DNA from: HyVt-105 sp049975425
Lineage (GTDB): Bacteria > Bacteroidota > Bacteroidia > Bacteroidales > VadinHA17
Direction: 5' to 3'
Assembly (NCBI GenBank): GCA_049975425.1
Contig: JBNGDI010000014.1
Coordinates: 8,559-72,558, forward strand
Length of the DNA stretch: 64,000 nucleotides
Shown here: positions 26,018 through 34,756 of the stretch, in pieces
How positions within the stretch are numbered: position 1 is the first letter of the stretch
Layout of the letters: each line of letters opens with the position of its first letter
Notes under the pieces: model-generated
The model's database searches: none
Seen by the model: the letters and a program-made list of their open reading frames with translations, nothing else
What the model was told of the DNA's origin: nothing
Position numbers and translations under genes: made by a program

Positions 26018-26926
26018 TCATTTGAACCGGTTCAGCGGCCATGGCAACCGGTTGATCACCACGCGGGGATACTTTTCCTGTCCCGCGCCAAATCCCCGGT
26101 AAAAACGCGCCAGGCCCTCACTGTCGCTACCCTCGAAATCAAGTTCCATGGATTTTCCGGCATATTCTTCAATCATCCTGTCGATCAAACAGGGAATGGC
26201 TCCCTGCCGGCGACCGGCTGGTGAATTACCCGAAAACAGAAAATACAGCCGGCGGGAGTATTCCAGGAAAAATGCCCCGGCCAGCCTTTCCCCGCCGCTT
26301 TCCGCCATCATGATCCTGCCTGTACCAATCCGAAGCGAATAGTTCATCAGGGACAGCAGGGCCCGGTAATGCCTTTCCCTGATCTGACCGAACTCCCGGC
26401 CCCGGTCTTTTCTGAACAGATGCACCAGATAATGAGCATCGCCGGAAGGTTTCACCCCGATGCCCCATTTTTCCGCCCCTGCCAGATTCCTCCGTGTATT
26501 CTCCGAATAGGATTTTCTGAGGACGTCCACCCCGGGGGAAAGGTCAAGTACCAGGTTCATGCGGTTGTACCACCAGCCGGTATCTTCCACAATCCGGTCG
26601 GCATGGTTCAGGCACAGATCCAGATATCGTATGCAGGAAGGAAGGGCTTCAAGAAACAAGCCTGTATAAGTCCCGGGGTCGCCTTCCCGGCAGAATGTTC
26701 CCAGTTGCTGAACAAAGAAAGGGGTATGAACATAGGAAATTCCGTATTTCCGGCTGACCGGAAGGGGAAATACTGCTCTGTAATCGTCCAGGACCAGGGC
26801 CCCCCATCCGGGGTGGACACGGTCAAGGTACCAGGAAGCAGCATACACCCTGGCATGAGGTGAGGATTCCACACAAAGGTCCCACAGGGACCTGTCAATT
26901 TTACTGTTTCTGAGATATCTGATCAT
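26018..26926 (-). CDS. FemAB-like GNAT acetyltransferase
   Basis: 302 residues. The C-terminal GNAT-type half resembles the Acetyltransf_6/CelD-FemAB group: NTRRNLAGAEKWGIGV (residues 143-158), RIMMAESGGERLAGAFFLEYSRRLYFLFSGN split over two strands, and MELDFEGSDSEGLARFYRGFGA. These enzymes transfer acyl or aminoacyl groups to cell-wall or polysaccharide acceptors. The start overlaps the last 26 nt of the polysaccharide deacetylase gene, so the two are translationally coupled and may act on the same glycan. The acceptor is not known. Confidence 0.8.
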   Translation of the reverse strand: MIRYLRNSKIDRSLWDLCVESSPHARVYAASWYLDRVHPGWGALVLDDYRAVFPLPVSRKYGISYVHTPFFVQQLGTFCREGDPGTYTGLFLEALPSCIRYLDLCLNHADRIVEDTGWWYNRMNLVLDLSPGVDVLRKSYSENTRRNLAGAEKWGIGVKPSGDAHYLVHLFRKDRGREFGQIRERHYRALLSLMNYSLRIGTGRIMMAESGGERLAGAFFLEYSRRLYFLFSGNSPAGRRQGAIPCLIDRMIEEYAGKSMELDFEGSDSEGLARFYRGFGAGQEKYPRVVINRLPWPLNRFK

Positions 26927-28238
26927 GAGCCAGTTTTGAACCTGCTTCCATCAGTTCGGTGTAAACCTTTCGCCACCCTTTCCATATTCCACTTTCCGAC
27001 AGGGAATGGTTATGCCATAACGAAACAAAATTACCTCCGCGGCTTTTTACCTCATTCAGCAACCTGTGAACAAGCGATATAGCCTGTTCCGGTTTCAGAT
27101 GCAGGTATTCGCACAGGGTACCGTCCATCAGGGTCAGGGGGACCAGGGTGAGCCGCCCTGCCTTTTCTTTTTCCAAATCATAAAAACGGAAAGGTACGGC
27201 CGTCCCCGCCCTGAAACCCGGCTCTTCAGGGAAACCCAGGGAAAAATCGTATCGTACCCCCGCTTCTTCCAGCATCCGGAACGTGTCAGGAAAGCTGATT
27301 TTCAGATAATGCTGCCTGTTGAACATGACCGGTTTCCCGGTAATTTTTTCCAGCCTGTTTTTTTCCTTCCGGAACACACCGGGTTTCCCGGCAGCGTAAA
27401 AGGAAGGATGCAGTCCCACCCTGGCGTTCGGCATCCGCTCCCTGACCAGGCGTATCATAGCCGGATGGAGCGGTGATACATTTTTGTCATGCCTTCCGTA
27501 ATCTCCCAGCAGAAAGAAATACACAGGATTCCGGTTACATTCCCGGTGAATACCGTCCAGCCATTCATATACATCATACGGATCTTCCCTCAAGCCTGTC
27601 AGCACCAGCAAACGTTCGGCAAAAACATCCGGGTGCCATGTGGTCAGATCTTTCACCGAAGCACCAAGCACCCGCCACCAGGGCCTGTATTTGTATGCCC
27701 AGGCAATATCAATATCCAGGGTGGGAAGAAAAGCAGCGGCAGGCTTTCTGAATCCGATTCCCGGAAAATCCCTGCGTAACACTCCGGCCAGCAGTTCGCT
27801 CCAGTATGACACAACGGGTATTCCAAGAAATCCATGACGGTACGCCAGGGAGGCGGTCGCTGGAAAACGTCCGTACTCATCGGTGGTTTCAGGACGGTAT
27901 TCCTCATAGCGACTGATCATCCAGAAAGTGGAGGCCAGAAGATCAAAGGGAAGGGGCCCGCTTTCTGAGGTGCGGAAAAAACAGGGAATTCCTTCTTTTT
28001 TTTCCACATGGATATCGGTTTTCCCCTTTCCCCGCCTGTACAGCAGTTCATGGGGCACCATTGAAGGAACACCGCGAAAATCACGAGAGGAATAATTCAA
28101 ACGTGGACCGGTTGCCCTGCTGAATTCTGTGGCCTCATGTGTTATCCGGATTTTAAGCCCGAGCAGTTCACCCAGCAGGTAACCGGTTGCATAATCCAGC
28201 CGGGGTGATGGATTTTCGGTGAATATCAGCAGAGTCAT
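26901..28238 (-). CDS. Polysaccharide deacetylase family protein
   Basis: 445 residues. An N-terminal domain of about 130 residues (MTLLIFTENPSPRLDYATGY) matches the DUF7033 type found ahead of Bacteroidetes deacetylases. The NodB-like (CE4) part has FLPTLDIDIAWAYKYR near 170 with the DxD metal residues, GLHPSFYAAGK with His, and the last motif SLWHNHSLSESG. CE4 enzymes remove N- or O-acetyl groups from peptidoglycan, chitin or exopolysaccharide. The gene overlaps the following acetyltransferase gene; opposite acyl chemistry on a shared surface glycan is a reasonable inference. Confidence 0.85.
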   Translation of the reverse strand: MTLLIFTENPSPRLDYATGYLLGELLGLKIRITHEATEFSRATGPRLNYSSRDFRGVPSMVPHELLYRRGKGKTDIHVEKKEGIPCFFRTSESGPLPFDLLASTFWMISRYEEYRPETTDEYGRFPATASLAYRHGFLGIPVVSYWSELLAGVLRRDFPGIGFRKPAAAFLPTLDIDIAWAYKYRPWWRVLGASVKDLTTWHPDVFAERLLVLTGLREDPYDVYEWLDGIHRECNRNPVYFFLLGDYGRHDKNVSPLHPAMIRLVRERMPNARVGLHPSFYAAGKPGVFRKEKNRLEKITGKPVMFNRQHYLKISFPDTFRMLEEAGVRYDFSLGFPEEPGFRAGTAVPFRFYDLEKEKAGRLTLVPLTLMDGTLCEYLHLKPEQAISLVHRLLNEVKSRGGNFVSLWHNHSLSESGIWKGWRKVYTELMEAGSKLAHDQISQKQ

Positions 28239-28311
28239 TCCGGTTTCGGGTTCACGGATAAATGTACATTATTTTGCCCACTGATCATAGAATTCCCCAA
28301 ACCGGACATAT

Positions 28312-28348
28312 AAAAAAAAACGAGGCAGGCATTTGCCCGTACCCCGTT
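28312..28348 (-). terminator. Terminator of the small lipoprotein gene
   Basis: On the minus strand AACGGGGTACGGGCA pairs imperfectly with TGCCTGCCTCGTT and runs into nine T residues, 34 nt after the stop at 28383. Confidence 0.6.
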
Positions 28349-28382
28349 GTTGCAAACAGGAATGCCGGAATTCAGGCCGGAG

Positions 28383-28574
28383 CTATTCCATGGTTTCTTC
28401 CATGGCAGCCGTATCGGCTGTTTCAGCAGCGGTCGTGTCGACAGCTTCCTCAACTGCTTCTTCAGCAGCTTGTTCCGTAGCCTGAGGTTCTTCGGCTTCC
28501 TCTTTAGCGCCAGATTTGCAGGAAAAACAAGCAAACATGGCCATTAACATCAGAAATAGCAGACTTTTTTTCAT
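28383..28574 (-). CDS. Small Ala/Glu-rich lipoprotein
   Basis: 63 residues. MKKSLLFLMLMAMFACFSC is a lipoprotein signal; Cys16 or Cys19 could be lipidated, with CFSCKSG the more likely site. The mature part is a low-complexity acidic tail of Glu, Ala and Thr (EEAVEEAVDTTAAETADT). No conserved domain. It has a -7 element upstream and a terminator downstream, so it is a stand-alone gene. Similar tiny acidic lipoproteins exist in many Bacteroidetes; no function known. Confidence 0.75.
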   Translation of the reverse strand: MKKSLLFLMLMAMFACFSCKSGAKEEAEEPQATEQAAEEAVEEAVDTTAAETADTAAMEETME

Positions 28575-28615
28575 GGTTCAGGAAATTTTTTGGTAAGCAT
28601 TTGGTTTCTGGTGTA

Positions 28616-28623
28616 CAAAATTA
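28616..28623 (-). promoter_or_regulatory. -7 element of the small lipoprotein gene
   Basis: TAATTTTG on the minus strand, 41 nt before the ATG at 28574. No TTG at the -33 distance. Confidence 0.5.
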
Positions 28624-28726
28624 ATACATCAGCAAACAATCCGAAAAATAATTTCCGGTTTTTTTTGTGATATATCTCACCCTCAAGAAAGTAAAAAAAG
28701 AGGTGTAAAAAAGCCTTCTTCTCCCG

Positions 28727-30061
28727 TTATTTTCCACCGATCTGCATCTCCCGCACACGGATTGAGGGGCAGGCAAACGACTGCATAAGGTCTACATCAT
28801 TTCCGCTCATATCGATAGCATTCAGGATGTCATGCGCCGTTCCGGCAATGGTCAGTCCTTTGACAGGAAATGCAATCTTTCCGTTCTCGATCCAGAATCC
28901 GGTGGCTCCTCCGCTGAAATTACCGCTCACCGGATCAATGCCATAGCCGGTCACCCCTTTCAGCAGGAGTCCCCTGGGTGTGGCGGCAATAATTTCCTCA
29001 GGCGAAGAGGTGCCCGGTTCAACAAACAGGTTGTGTACGCCTATCCCGGGCAGTGAGGTAAATCCCCTGCGGCTGGCATTGCCGGTGGATTCTGTCCCTG
29101 CGCGGTGAGCCACGGAACAATTGTACAGGAAGCCTTTCAGCATACCCCGGTCAACCAGGACCCTGCGTGCGGTGGGCGTTCCTTCCCCGTCGAACGGCCG
29201 GCTGGCCATCCCTTTCGGATAGGTTCCATCGTCAATGATTGTCAGCAGGGAAGAGGCGATTGATTTTTCCAGGCTGTCTTTCAGGAAGCTGGCCCCCTGC
29301 AACACCCTTTCGCCGTTCAGGGCGCTGATCACTCCGCCCAGCAGGGAACGCCCCACATCGGGATGAAAAATCACGGCTGCCCGCTGGGTTTTTACCATCT
29401 GAGGATCGAGCAATTCCCATGCTTTCCGGGATGCCTCAGCAGCAATTTCTTCGGGGGATTTCAGATCGGCAAAAAACCGCCGGCTGCAATATTCTCCCCC
29501 GGTATTTTTTTGTTCTCCTTTTTCAGCCACTACACTAACCCCCAGCGAACAGGCGGAAGAACGATAATGTTTCTGCAAACCGTTGGAATTGGCCAGGTAT
29601 ATTTCCGTTTCCCCTTCACCGTAAGCGGATCCGGAACTTTTGGTCACCCGGCTATCCTGCATGGCCAGTTCCTCCAGTTCCACGGCCAGTTCAATTTTCT
29701 TTTCCATGGCGACATCGACGATGGCAGGGTCGTACAACCCCTCCACCGGCGTTGTAGCAGGGTCGGCAGCCAGCACATTGTGCTCGTCGGGGGTAGTTAG
29801 CCTGGCAAAGGAAACGGCCTGTTTAAGCGTGCTTTCGAGCGATCCGGCCGACAGGTCGTTGCAGTGGCTGAAACCCATTCTTCCCTTAACGAATACCCTG
29901 AACCCCACCCCCTGGGAAGAAGCTTCCTGAATGGTTTCCAGTTCCCCGTCCTGCACCTGAATACTGAGTTCGCGGTCAACTGCCAGGTATACTTCTGCCG
30001 CATCGGCTCCGTTGGCCAGGCATTTTTTGACAAGGTCTGCTGACAATTCTGTATAGTTCAT
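28727..30061 (-). CDS. pmbA: TldE/PmbA, partner of TldD
   Basis: 444 residues, usual for PmbA (TldE). It lacks the HExxxH zinc motif, as all TldE proteins do, and shows FHPDVGRSLLGGV, DDGTYPKGMASRPFDGEG and GASFLKDSLEKS typical of the family. No signal peptide is visible (MNYTELSADLVKKCL). TldD and TldE form a metalloprotease that trims peptides, for example microcin B17 and other ribosomal peptides, and unfolded proteins. It follows tldD with 36 nt between and is cotranscribed. The partner here carries an export signal, so the compartment of this protein is open. Confidence 0.9.
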   Translation of the reverse strand: MNYTELSADLVKKCLANGADAAEVYLAVDRELSIQVQDGELETIQEASSQGVGFRVFVKGRMGFSHCNDLSAGSLESTLKQAVSFARLTTPDEHNVLAADPATTPVEGLYDPAIVDVAMEKKIELAVELEELAMQDSRVTKSSGSAYGEGETEIYLANSNGLQKHYRSSACSLGVSVVAEKGEQKNTGGEYCSRRFFADLKSPEEIAAEASRKAWELLDPQMVKTQRAAVIFHPDVGRSLLGGVISALNGERVLQGASFLKDSLEKSIASSLLTIIDDGTYPKGMASRPFDGEGTPTARRVLVDRGMLKGFLYNCSVAHRAGTESTGNASRRGFTSLPGIGVHNLFVEPGTSSPEEIIAATPRGLLLKGVTGYGIDPVSGNFSGGATGFWIENGKIAFPVKGLTIAGTAHDILNAIDMSGNDVDLMQSFACPSIRVREMQIGGK

Positions 30062-30097
30062 GACTTTTTCCTGTTTAAGTGATAAAATGGTGATCCC

Positions 30098-31630
30098 TCA
30101 GCTTCTGCTGCCTCCCACATTGATACCCCTGATCCTGACGGTAGGCTGCCCGGCCGACACTTCAGCCGACTGACCCTTACCGCAGATCCCCGGACCGAAA
30201 TCCAGGTCGTTCCCCACGGCATCAATATTGGAGATCACATCCATGCAGGTTCCTATCAGGGTGGCACCCCGGATGGGCTGTGTTTTCTTTCCGTTCTCGA
30301 TCAGGTAGGCTTCCCGGCAGGTGAAATTGAAAACCCCTGTTACCGGGTTCACGCTGCCTCCGCTCAGGCTCTGCACATAGATCCCTTTCCGGGTGGAAGC
30401 CAGGATATCGGCCGGGTCATCTTTCCCCTTTTCGATGAAGGTATTGGTCATGCGAGGAATGGGGTAATACCGGAACGATTCACGCCGGCCGTTCCCGGTG
30501 CGTTTCATGTTCAGCTGCCGGGCACTCAGGATATCGGTCATATACCCCTGCAACACCCCGTTTTCGATCAGCACATTACGCTGCATCTGGGTTCCTTCGT
30601 CGTCGAAATTGGTGGTTCCCCGCATATTGGGCAGGGTTCCGTCGTCAACCATGGTAAACAAGTCGCTGGCCACCTTTTGCCCCAGCTTCCCTGTAAAAGC
30701 CCCCACTTTTTTGGCAATGTTGTCGGCTTCCAGGGGATGGCCCACCGCTTCGTGCACCAGGACCCCACCCCACCCGTTCTGCATCACCACATCCATGATC
30801 CCGGCCGGGGCTTCTTTTGCGTCAAGCATGGCAATGGCTTCACGTGCCGCCCTTTCAGCCACCTCTTCAGGCGGGGTTTCTTCAAACATTTCGAAACCCA
30901 TGTGCATCCCCAGCCGTTCCCTGGACAGGTGGCGCTGTCCGCGCTCCTCACTCAGGGCCTGAACAATGAAGAACATCTGTGGCAATTCATCGCGCAGGTA
31001 CAACCCCTCGCTGTTGGCAATTACCCGCCCCCTGATTTCGTCGTTGTAATCCACCAGGGCCATTTTGATCCGGGGGTCATAATCCAGAGCCGCCTGGTTG
31101 GCCCGCTCCATCACTTCAATCCTTTTCTCGTCGGCTATTTCCTGCAGGGGCTGTTCCACCGTAATAAACGATTCACGGCTGGCCTGTTCCAGCGGCACCG
31201 GCTGAATGCTTCCGCCGTTACGGGCCACGTAGGAAGCTACCCGGGCGGCATGGATCAGTTTTTCTTCGGTGATCTCATCGGTGTAGGCATATCCCGTACT
31301 GTTCCCGGCGATTACCCGCACACCGCCTCCCTGGCTGATGCCAAAAAGGCCGCTTTTGAACCGGGATTCCTCCATCACGATCTGACGGGAAATCCGGTTC
31401 TCCAGATATACTTCGGCAAAATCACCTCCCTGTTCCAGGGCAACGGCAATCACCCGTCCGAGGGTTTCTTTGTCCATGTCCAGTCCGCCTGGAGACAGGG
31501 AACCCGTCTGACAGGAAGTAAGACGGCTGAGCAACGCCGGCATAGCAGCCACCGCGATGCCTCCTTTCAGTCCCATTTCCAGGAACTTTCTTCGGGGCAT
31601 GTCACGTACAATCCATTTTTGTTGTTGCAT
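30098..31630 (-). CDS. tldD: TldD metalloprotease with a Tat/lipoprotein signal
   Basis: 510 residues. The zinc motif HEAVGH (HExxxH, 293-298) is intact, with GRRESFRYYPIPRMTNTF and GGSVNPVTGVFNF further on. The N-terminus is a twin-arginine signal: MPRRKFLEMGLKGGIAVAAM (RR at 13-14), followed by a lipobox-like LTSC with Cys40. E. coli TldD has none and is cytoplasmic. If functional, this enzyme is exported, possibly as a lipoprotein. An internal start after the signal is less likely because the twin-arginine motif is complete. The first gene of a tldD-pmbA operon. Confidence 0.92.
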   Translation of the reverse strand: MQQQKWIVRDMPRRKFLEMGLKGGIAVAAMPALLSRLTSCQTGSLSPGGLDMDKETLGRVIAVALEQGGDFAEVYLENRISRQIVMEESRFKSGLFGISQGGGVRVIAGNSTGYAYTDEITEEKLIHAARVASYVARNGGSIQPVPLEQASRESFITVEQPLQEIADEKRIEVMERANQAALDYDPRIKMALVDYNDEIRGRVIANSEGLYLRDELPQMFFIVQALSEERGQRHLSRERLGMHMGFEMFEETPPEEVAERAAREAIAMLDAKEAPAGIMDVVMQNGWGGVLVHEAVGHPLEADNIAKKVGAFTGKLGQKVASDLFTMVDDGTLPNMRGTTNFDDEGTQMQRNVLIENGVLQGYMTDILSARQLNMKRTGNGRRESFRYYPIPRMTNTFIEKGKDDPADILASTRKGIYVQSLSGGSVNPVTGVFNFTCREAYLIENGKKTQPIRGATLIGTCMDVISNIDAVGNDLDFGPGICGKGQSAEVSAGQPTVRIRGINVGGSRS

Positions 31631-32172
31631 ATTGTTTATTGTTGTTAACCGGAATAATTCATTCCCCCGAATTTAAAATAAATTCCCAAACTACACAATG
31701 TTTTGCCGCAGGGCCGACATTTGTTCAGTGAACCACAGACATTCTTTCCCGTTCGGCTAAAAGGAAGAGTGGATGTATTGATGCAATCGGGTAATAGAGT
31801 GATTGAGAAGCAGATTTCTGCGGAAAGACGCCACGTCCTCAAATTCGCAAGTATATCAAATACCATCAAAGCATCAGCAGCCGGAGGATTTTTCTGCCTG
31901 ACAGGAGACGGCTTTTTTCTGTAATCTGTAATTGATTGAATAACAATATAATATTAAATCTCTAATAAAGATATGCTGAGCTGATATGATGAAGGTAATA
32001 ATCTACGTAGTAAACTACGTAGTTAGCTACGTAGTTTACTACGTAGATACATATTTATATTGTTTTTATTTTTAATATTTTATATTTATTATTAAAATAT
32101 ATTATATTCATATTCATATAATAATACAGCAAAAGATGTAACAAATCAATCGGAAGTATCTTCCTGAAGCAA
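31631..32172. other. 542-nt AT-rich intergenic region
   Basis: No gene that I can support; short open frames near 31645-31924 show no motif or start context. It holds a 48-bp palindromic array (32001-32048) and then about 80 nt of nearly pure A/T (32050-32130). It contains the tldD promoter region on one side and the mutS2 3' flank on the other. Confidence 0.6.
32001..32048. repeat. Array of four CTACGTAG palindromes with a 12-bp period
   Basis: CTACGTAG occurs at 32003, 32015, 32027 and 32039 with 4-nt linkers TAAA, TTAG, TTTA. The whole block is a perfect inverted repeat with 22-nt arms (32001-32022 and 32027-32048) around TTAG. It starts 125 nt downstream of the mutS2 stop. The same octamer array recurs at 63975-64000. 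It may be an operator or iteron-like protein-binding array, or a cruciform-forming element. Confidence 0.85.
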
Positions 32173-34656
32173 TTACTCCAGTTCCACGATGGTTACTCCG
32201 GCTCCGCCACGTTCCACATGCTCATCGCGGCAGGATCGAACCAGGTCCACTCCGGTCAGGTAATCGCGGATCAGTTGGCGAAGGATACCGTCGCCTTTGC
32301 CGTGCAGGATGCGCACTTCACCGGCTCCCACCATCACCGCCTCATCAATAAACTGCATCACGGCCTGGAGGGCCTCGTCGCCCCGCATGCCCCGTACATC
32401 CTTTTCCGGATGAAAATGCAGCTTCCTCTCCATCAGGTTGAAACCCTGATCTGAGGCACCTCCCCGCTGCCTTTCCTGTCGCTTGTACTCTGCTTCGGAT
32501 ATTTTCTGCAACTTTTTCTCATCCAAAGTGGTGATCATCTGACCGAAACGAACCAGGATGCTCCGGCCGTTCATATCCATCACCTCCCCCACCGCATCAT
32601 GACCCACCATTTTCACCAGGTCGCCGGGCTGAAAGCCGGTTGAGGCGGCTTCCCTTTCCTTCCTGCCGGAAGGTTTCCCCGTTACGGCACCTGTCCGGCG
32701 CCCCAGCCGCTGCCATTCCCTTTCCAGGGAAGCAATCTTTTTCCCGGCCTGATCCTTCAGCGGGTCTTTCTTCTCAAGCATCCGTTTCCGTCTCTCTTCC
32801 ATCTCCCGCCGGGCCTTCCGCGTGGCTTCCCTTTCCGCCTGCGCCTCGCGGATCATGCGAATAGTATTTTCAATGTTCCGGTTAGCCCCGTCCAGAATCT
32901 CCCTGGCTTCCTCCCGGGCTTTTTCCAGTATCTCTTTCCGCGACTGCTCGGTGGTTTTTATTTCCTGCAGGTACCTTCCCAGGGTTTGCTCCAGCTGCCT
33001 TTCCATCTGACGAATCCGGGCCCGTTTTTTCTCCCAGTACCGTTTATCGCGAACAATGTCTTTCAGGTGCCGGTCGAACTCCACATGGTCTTTCCCCACC
33101 TTTGAGGAGGCTTTTTCCAGGATATCTTCCGGAAGGCCTATCTTCCGGGCAATCTCAAAGGCAAACGAACTGCCGGGCTTGCCTATTTCCAGGCGGAAGA
33201 GGGGCCGCATCGCATGGTTATCGAACAGCATGGCCCCGTTCTCCGCCCCTTCGGCGGAAGCAGCAAAATGTTTCAGGTTGGTGTAATGGGTGGTGATCAC
33301 TCCATAGGTTCCCAGTTCAAGCAACCGGCCGAGGATGGCTTCGGCGATAGATCCACCCAGCTGAGGCTCAGTCCCCGTGCCGAATTCATCAATCAGAACC
33401 AGTGTGGATGAACCGGCATGCTTCAGGAAATATTTCATGTTGGTAAGATGGGAACTGTAAGTGCTCAGGTCGTTCTCAATAGACTGCTCGTCGCCGATAT
33501 CAATAAATATCTGCCGGAACAGGCCGGTCTCCGAATCCTCATGCATGGGCACCAGCAGGCCGCATTGCAGCATATACTGCAGCAAACCCACCGTTTGCAG
33601 GCACACCGACTTGCCCCCGGCGTTCGGGCCGGAAATGACCAGGATACGTTTCTGTTCCGTGAGGGTGATGGTAAGCGGTACAACCTCCTTCCCTTCTTTC
33701 CGGAAGTTCAGCAGCAGCAGCGGATGGATTGCTTCACGCCACCGCATGGCGGGCCGGTCTTTCACCAGGGGAAGGCCCCCGCCTATTTCTTTCGCCAGCA
33801 GGGCCCGGGCCCGGGCAAAGTCGACTTCCCCCAGAAAGACATAGTTTTCTGCCAGGTCGTCCGTATAGGGACGCAGGCGGGAAGTCAATTCCACCAGTAT
33901 CCGGACCACTTCCCTCCTTTCAGCATATTCCAGTTCCACCAGGTCGTTGTTCAGTTCCACCACTGCGGCGGGTTCGATATAGACGGTTTTCCCGGTGCCT
34001 GATTCGTCGTGCACCATGCCCCTGATCATCCGCTTATGACCGGCTGGTACGGGAATAACCAGCCGGCCCTGCCGGATAGAGAGAGCCGTATCGGGTTCCA
34101 CCCAGCCGTCCTGAACAGACTTTTTCAGCAGCCGCTGCATTCTGGCTGATACTTCCTGGTGTTTGGCCGCCATTTCCGAACGGATACGGGCCAGCTCAGA
34201 GGAAGCTTTGTCTTTGATGGCCCCTTTCCTGTCGAGCACCTGGTCAATGAGGCGGGTGACCATGGGATACAAAACCGTTTTCCCTGCCAGTGCAGCCATT
34301 TCCGGTGTTTCCGGGTCTCTTTTCTTCAACAGAAAGCTTCTAATGGCCCGGACCGTTTCCTGTGATTGCCGCAGGGCCAGTAGTTCCTCCCGGGTGAAAT
34401 GGCTTCCCTCGGCCCGTGTACGGGCAAAAGCCGGACGCAGGTCGGCAAAGTGACCGGAAGGGAAACCGTCTCCTTCGGCAAGAAGCCGGCAGCATTCTTC
34501 CACTTTGTGAAGCTCTTTTCTCACTTCTTCCGGATCGGTCATAAACGCCATGGCCTCCACTTTTTCCTCACCCAGGGAGCCAAGGCATTTCTCCCCCAGC
34601 ATGGCACGGATACGCGAAAAACCAGTTTTTTCTTCGAATGCGGCCGGATAGATCAT
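32173..34656 (-). CDS. mutS2: MutS2 with C-terminal Smr domain
   Basis: 827 residues. The MutS-type ATPase has Walker A GPNAGGKSVCLQ, Walker B LVLIDEFGTGTEP and the signature STYSSHLTNMKYFL; no mismatch-recognition domain I is present. A long coiled coil follows (to about residue 650), then a KOW-like segment and the Smr nuclease domain with DVRGMRGDEAL and HGKGDGILRQLI. MutS2 suppresses homologous recombination and, in some bacteria, splits collided ribosomes; either role is possible here. A TACCTTTG -7 element lies upstream. Confidence 0.96.
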   Translation of the reverse strand: MIYPAAFEEKTGFSRIRAMLGEKCLGSLGEEKVEAMAFMTDPEEVRKELHKVEECCRLLAEGDGFPSGHFADLRPAFARTRAEGSHFTREELLALRQSQETVRAIRSFLLKKRDPETPEMAALAGKTVLYPMVTRLIDQVLDRKGAIKDKASSELARIRSEMAAKHQEVSARMQRLLKKSVQDGWVEPDTALSIRQGRLVIPVPAGHKRMIRGMVHDESGTGKTVYIEPAAVVELNNDLVELEYAERREVVRILVELTSRLRPYTDDLAENYVFLGEVDFARARALLAKEIGGGLPLVKDRPAMRWREAIHPLLLLNFRKEGKEVVPLTITLTEQKRILVISGPNAGGKSVCLQTVGLLQYMLQCGLLVPMHEDSETGLFRQIFIDIGDEQSIENDLSTYSSHLTNMKYFLKHAGSSTLVLIDEFGTGTEPQLGGSIAEAILGRLLELGTYGVITTHYTNLKHFAASAEGAENGAMLFDNHAMRPLFRLEIGKPGSSFAFEIARKIGLPEDILEKASSKVGKDHVEFDRHLKDIVRDKRYWEKKRARIRQMERQLEQTLGRYLQEIKTTEQSRKEILEKAREEAREILDGANRNIENTIRMIREAQAEREATRKARREMEERRKRMLEKKDPLKDQAGKKIASLEREWQRLGRRTGAVTGKPSGRKEREAASTGFQPGDLVKMVGHDAVGEVMDMNGRSILVRFGQMITTLDEKKLQKISEAEYKRQERQRGGASDQGFNLMERKLHFHPEKDVRGMRGDEALQAVMQFIDEAVMVGAGEVRILHGKGDGILRQLIRDYLTGVDLVRSCRDEHVERGGAGVTIVELE

Positions 34657-34675
34657 TAGAAAAATTTATTCATGG

Positions 34676-34683
34676 CAAAGGTA
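34676..34683 (-). promoter_or_regulatory. -7 element of mutS2
   Basis: TACCTTTG on the minus strand, 19 nt before the ATG at 34656. The leader would be short and no -33 TTG is present. Confidence 0.4.
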
Positions 34684-34756
34684 CAATGAAAATTGATTTT
34701 TCTATTTTTAAGGTTTCATTGGAAAATAACACATACCCATTTTAATCCTTAAAAAA

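Noticed and set aside
31645..31924. Two short overlapping ORFs in the tldD-mutS2 spacer
   Set aside because: No start context, motif or codon pattern; possibly decayed coding sequence but not supportable.
32050..32130. Replication origin in the A/T tract beside the palindromic array
   Set aside because: No TTATCCACA-type DnaA boxes and no dnaA, dnaN or similar gene nearby; gyrB alone is 12 kb away and not diagnostic.
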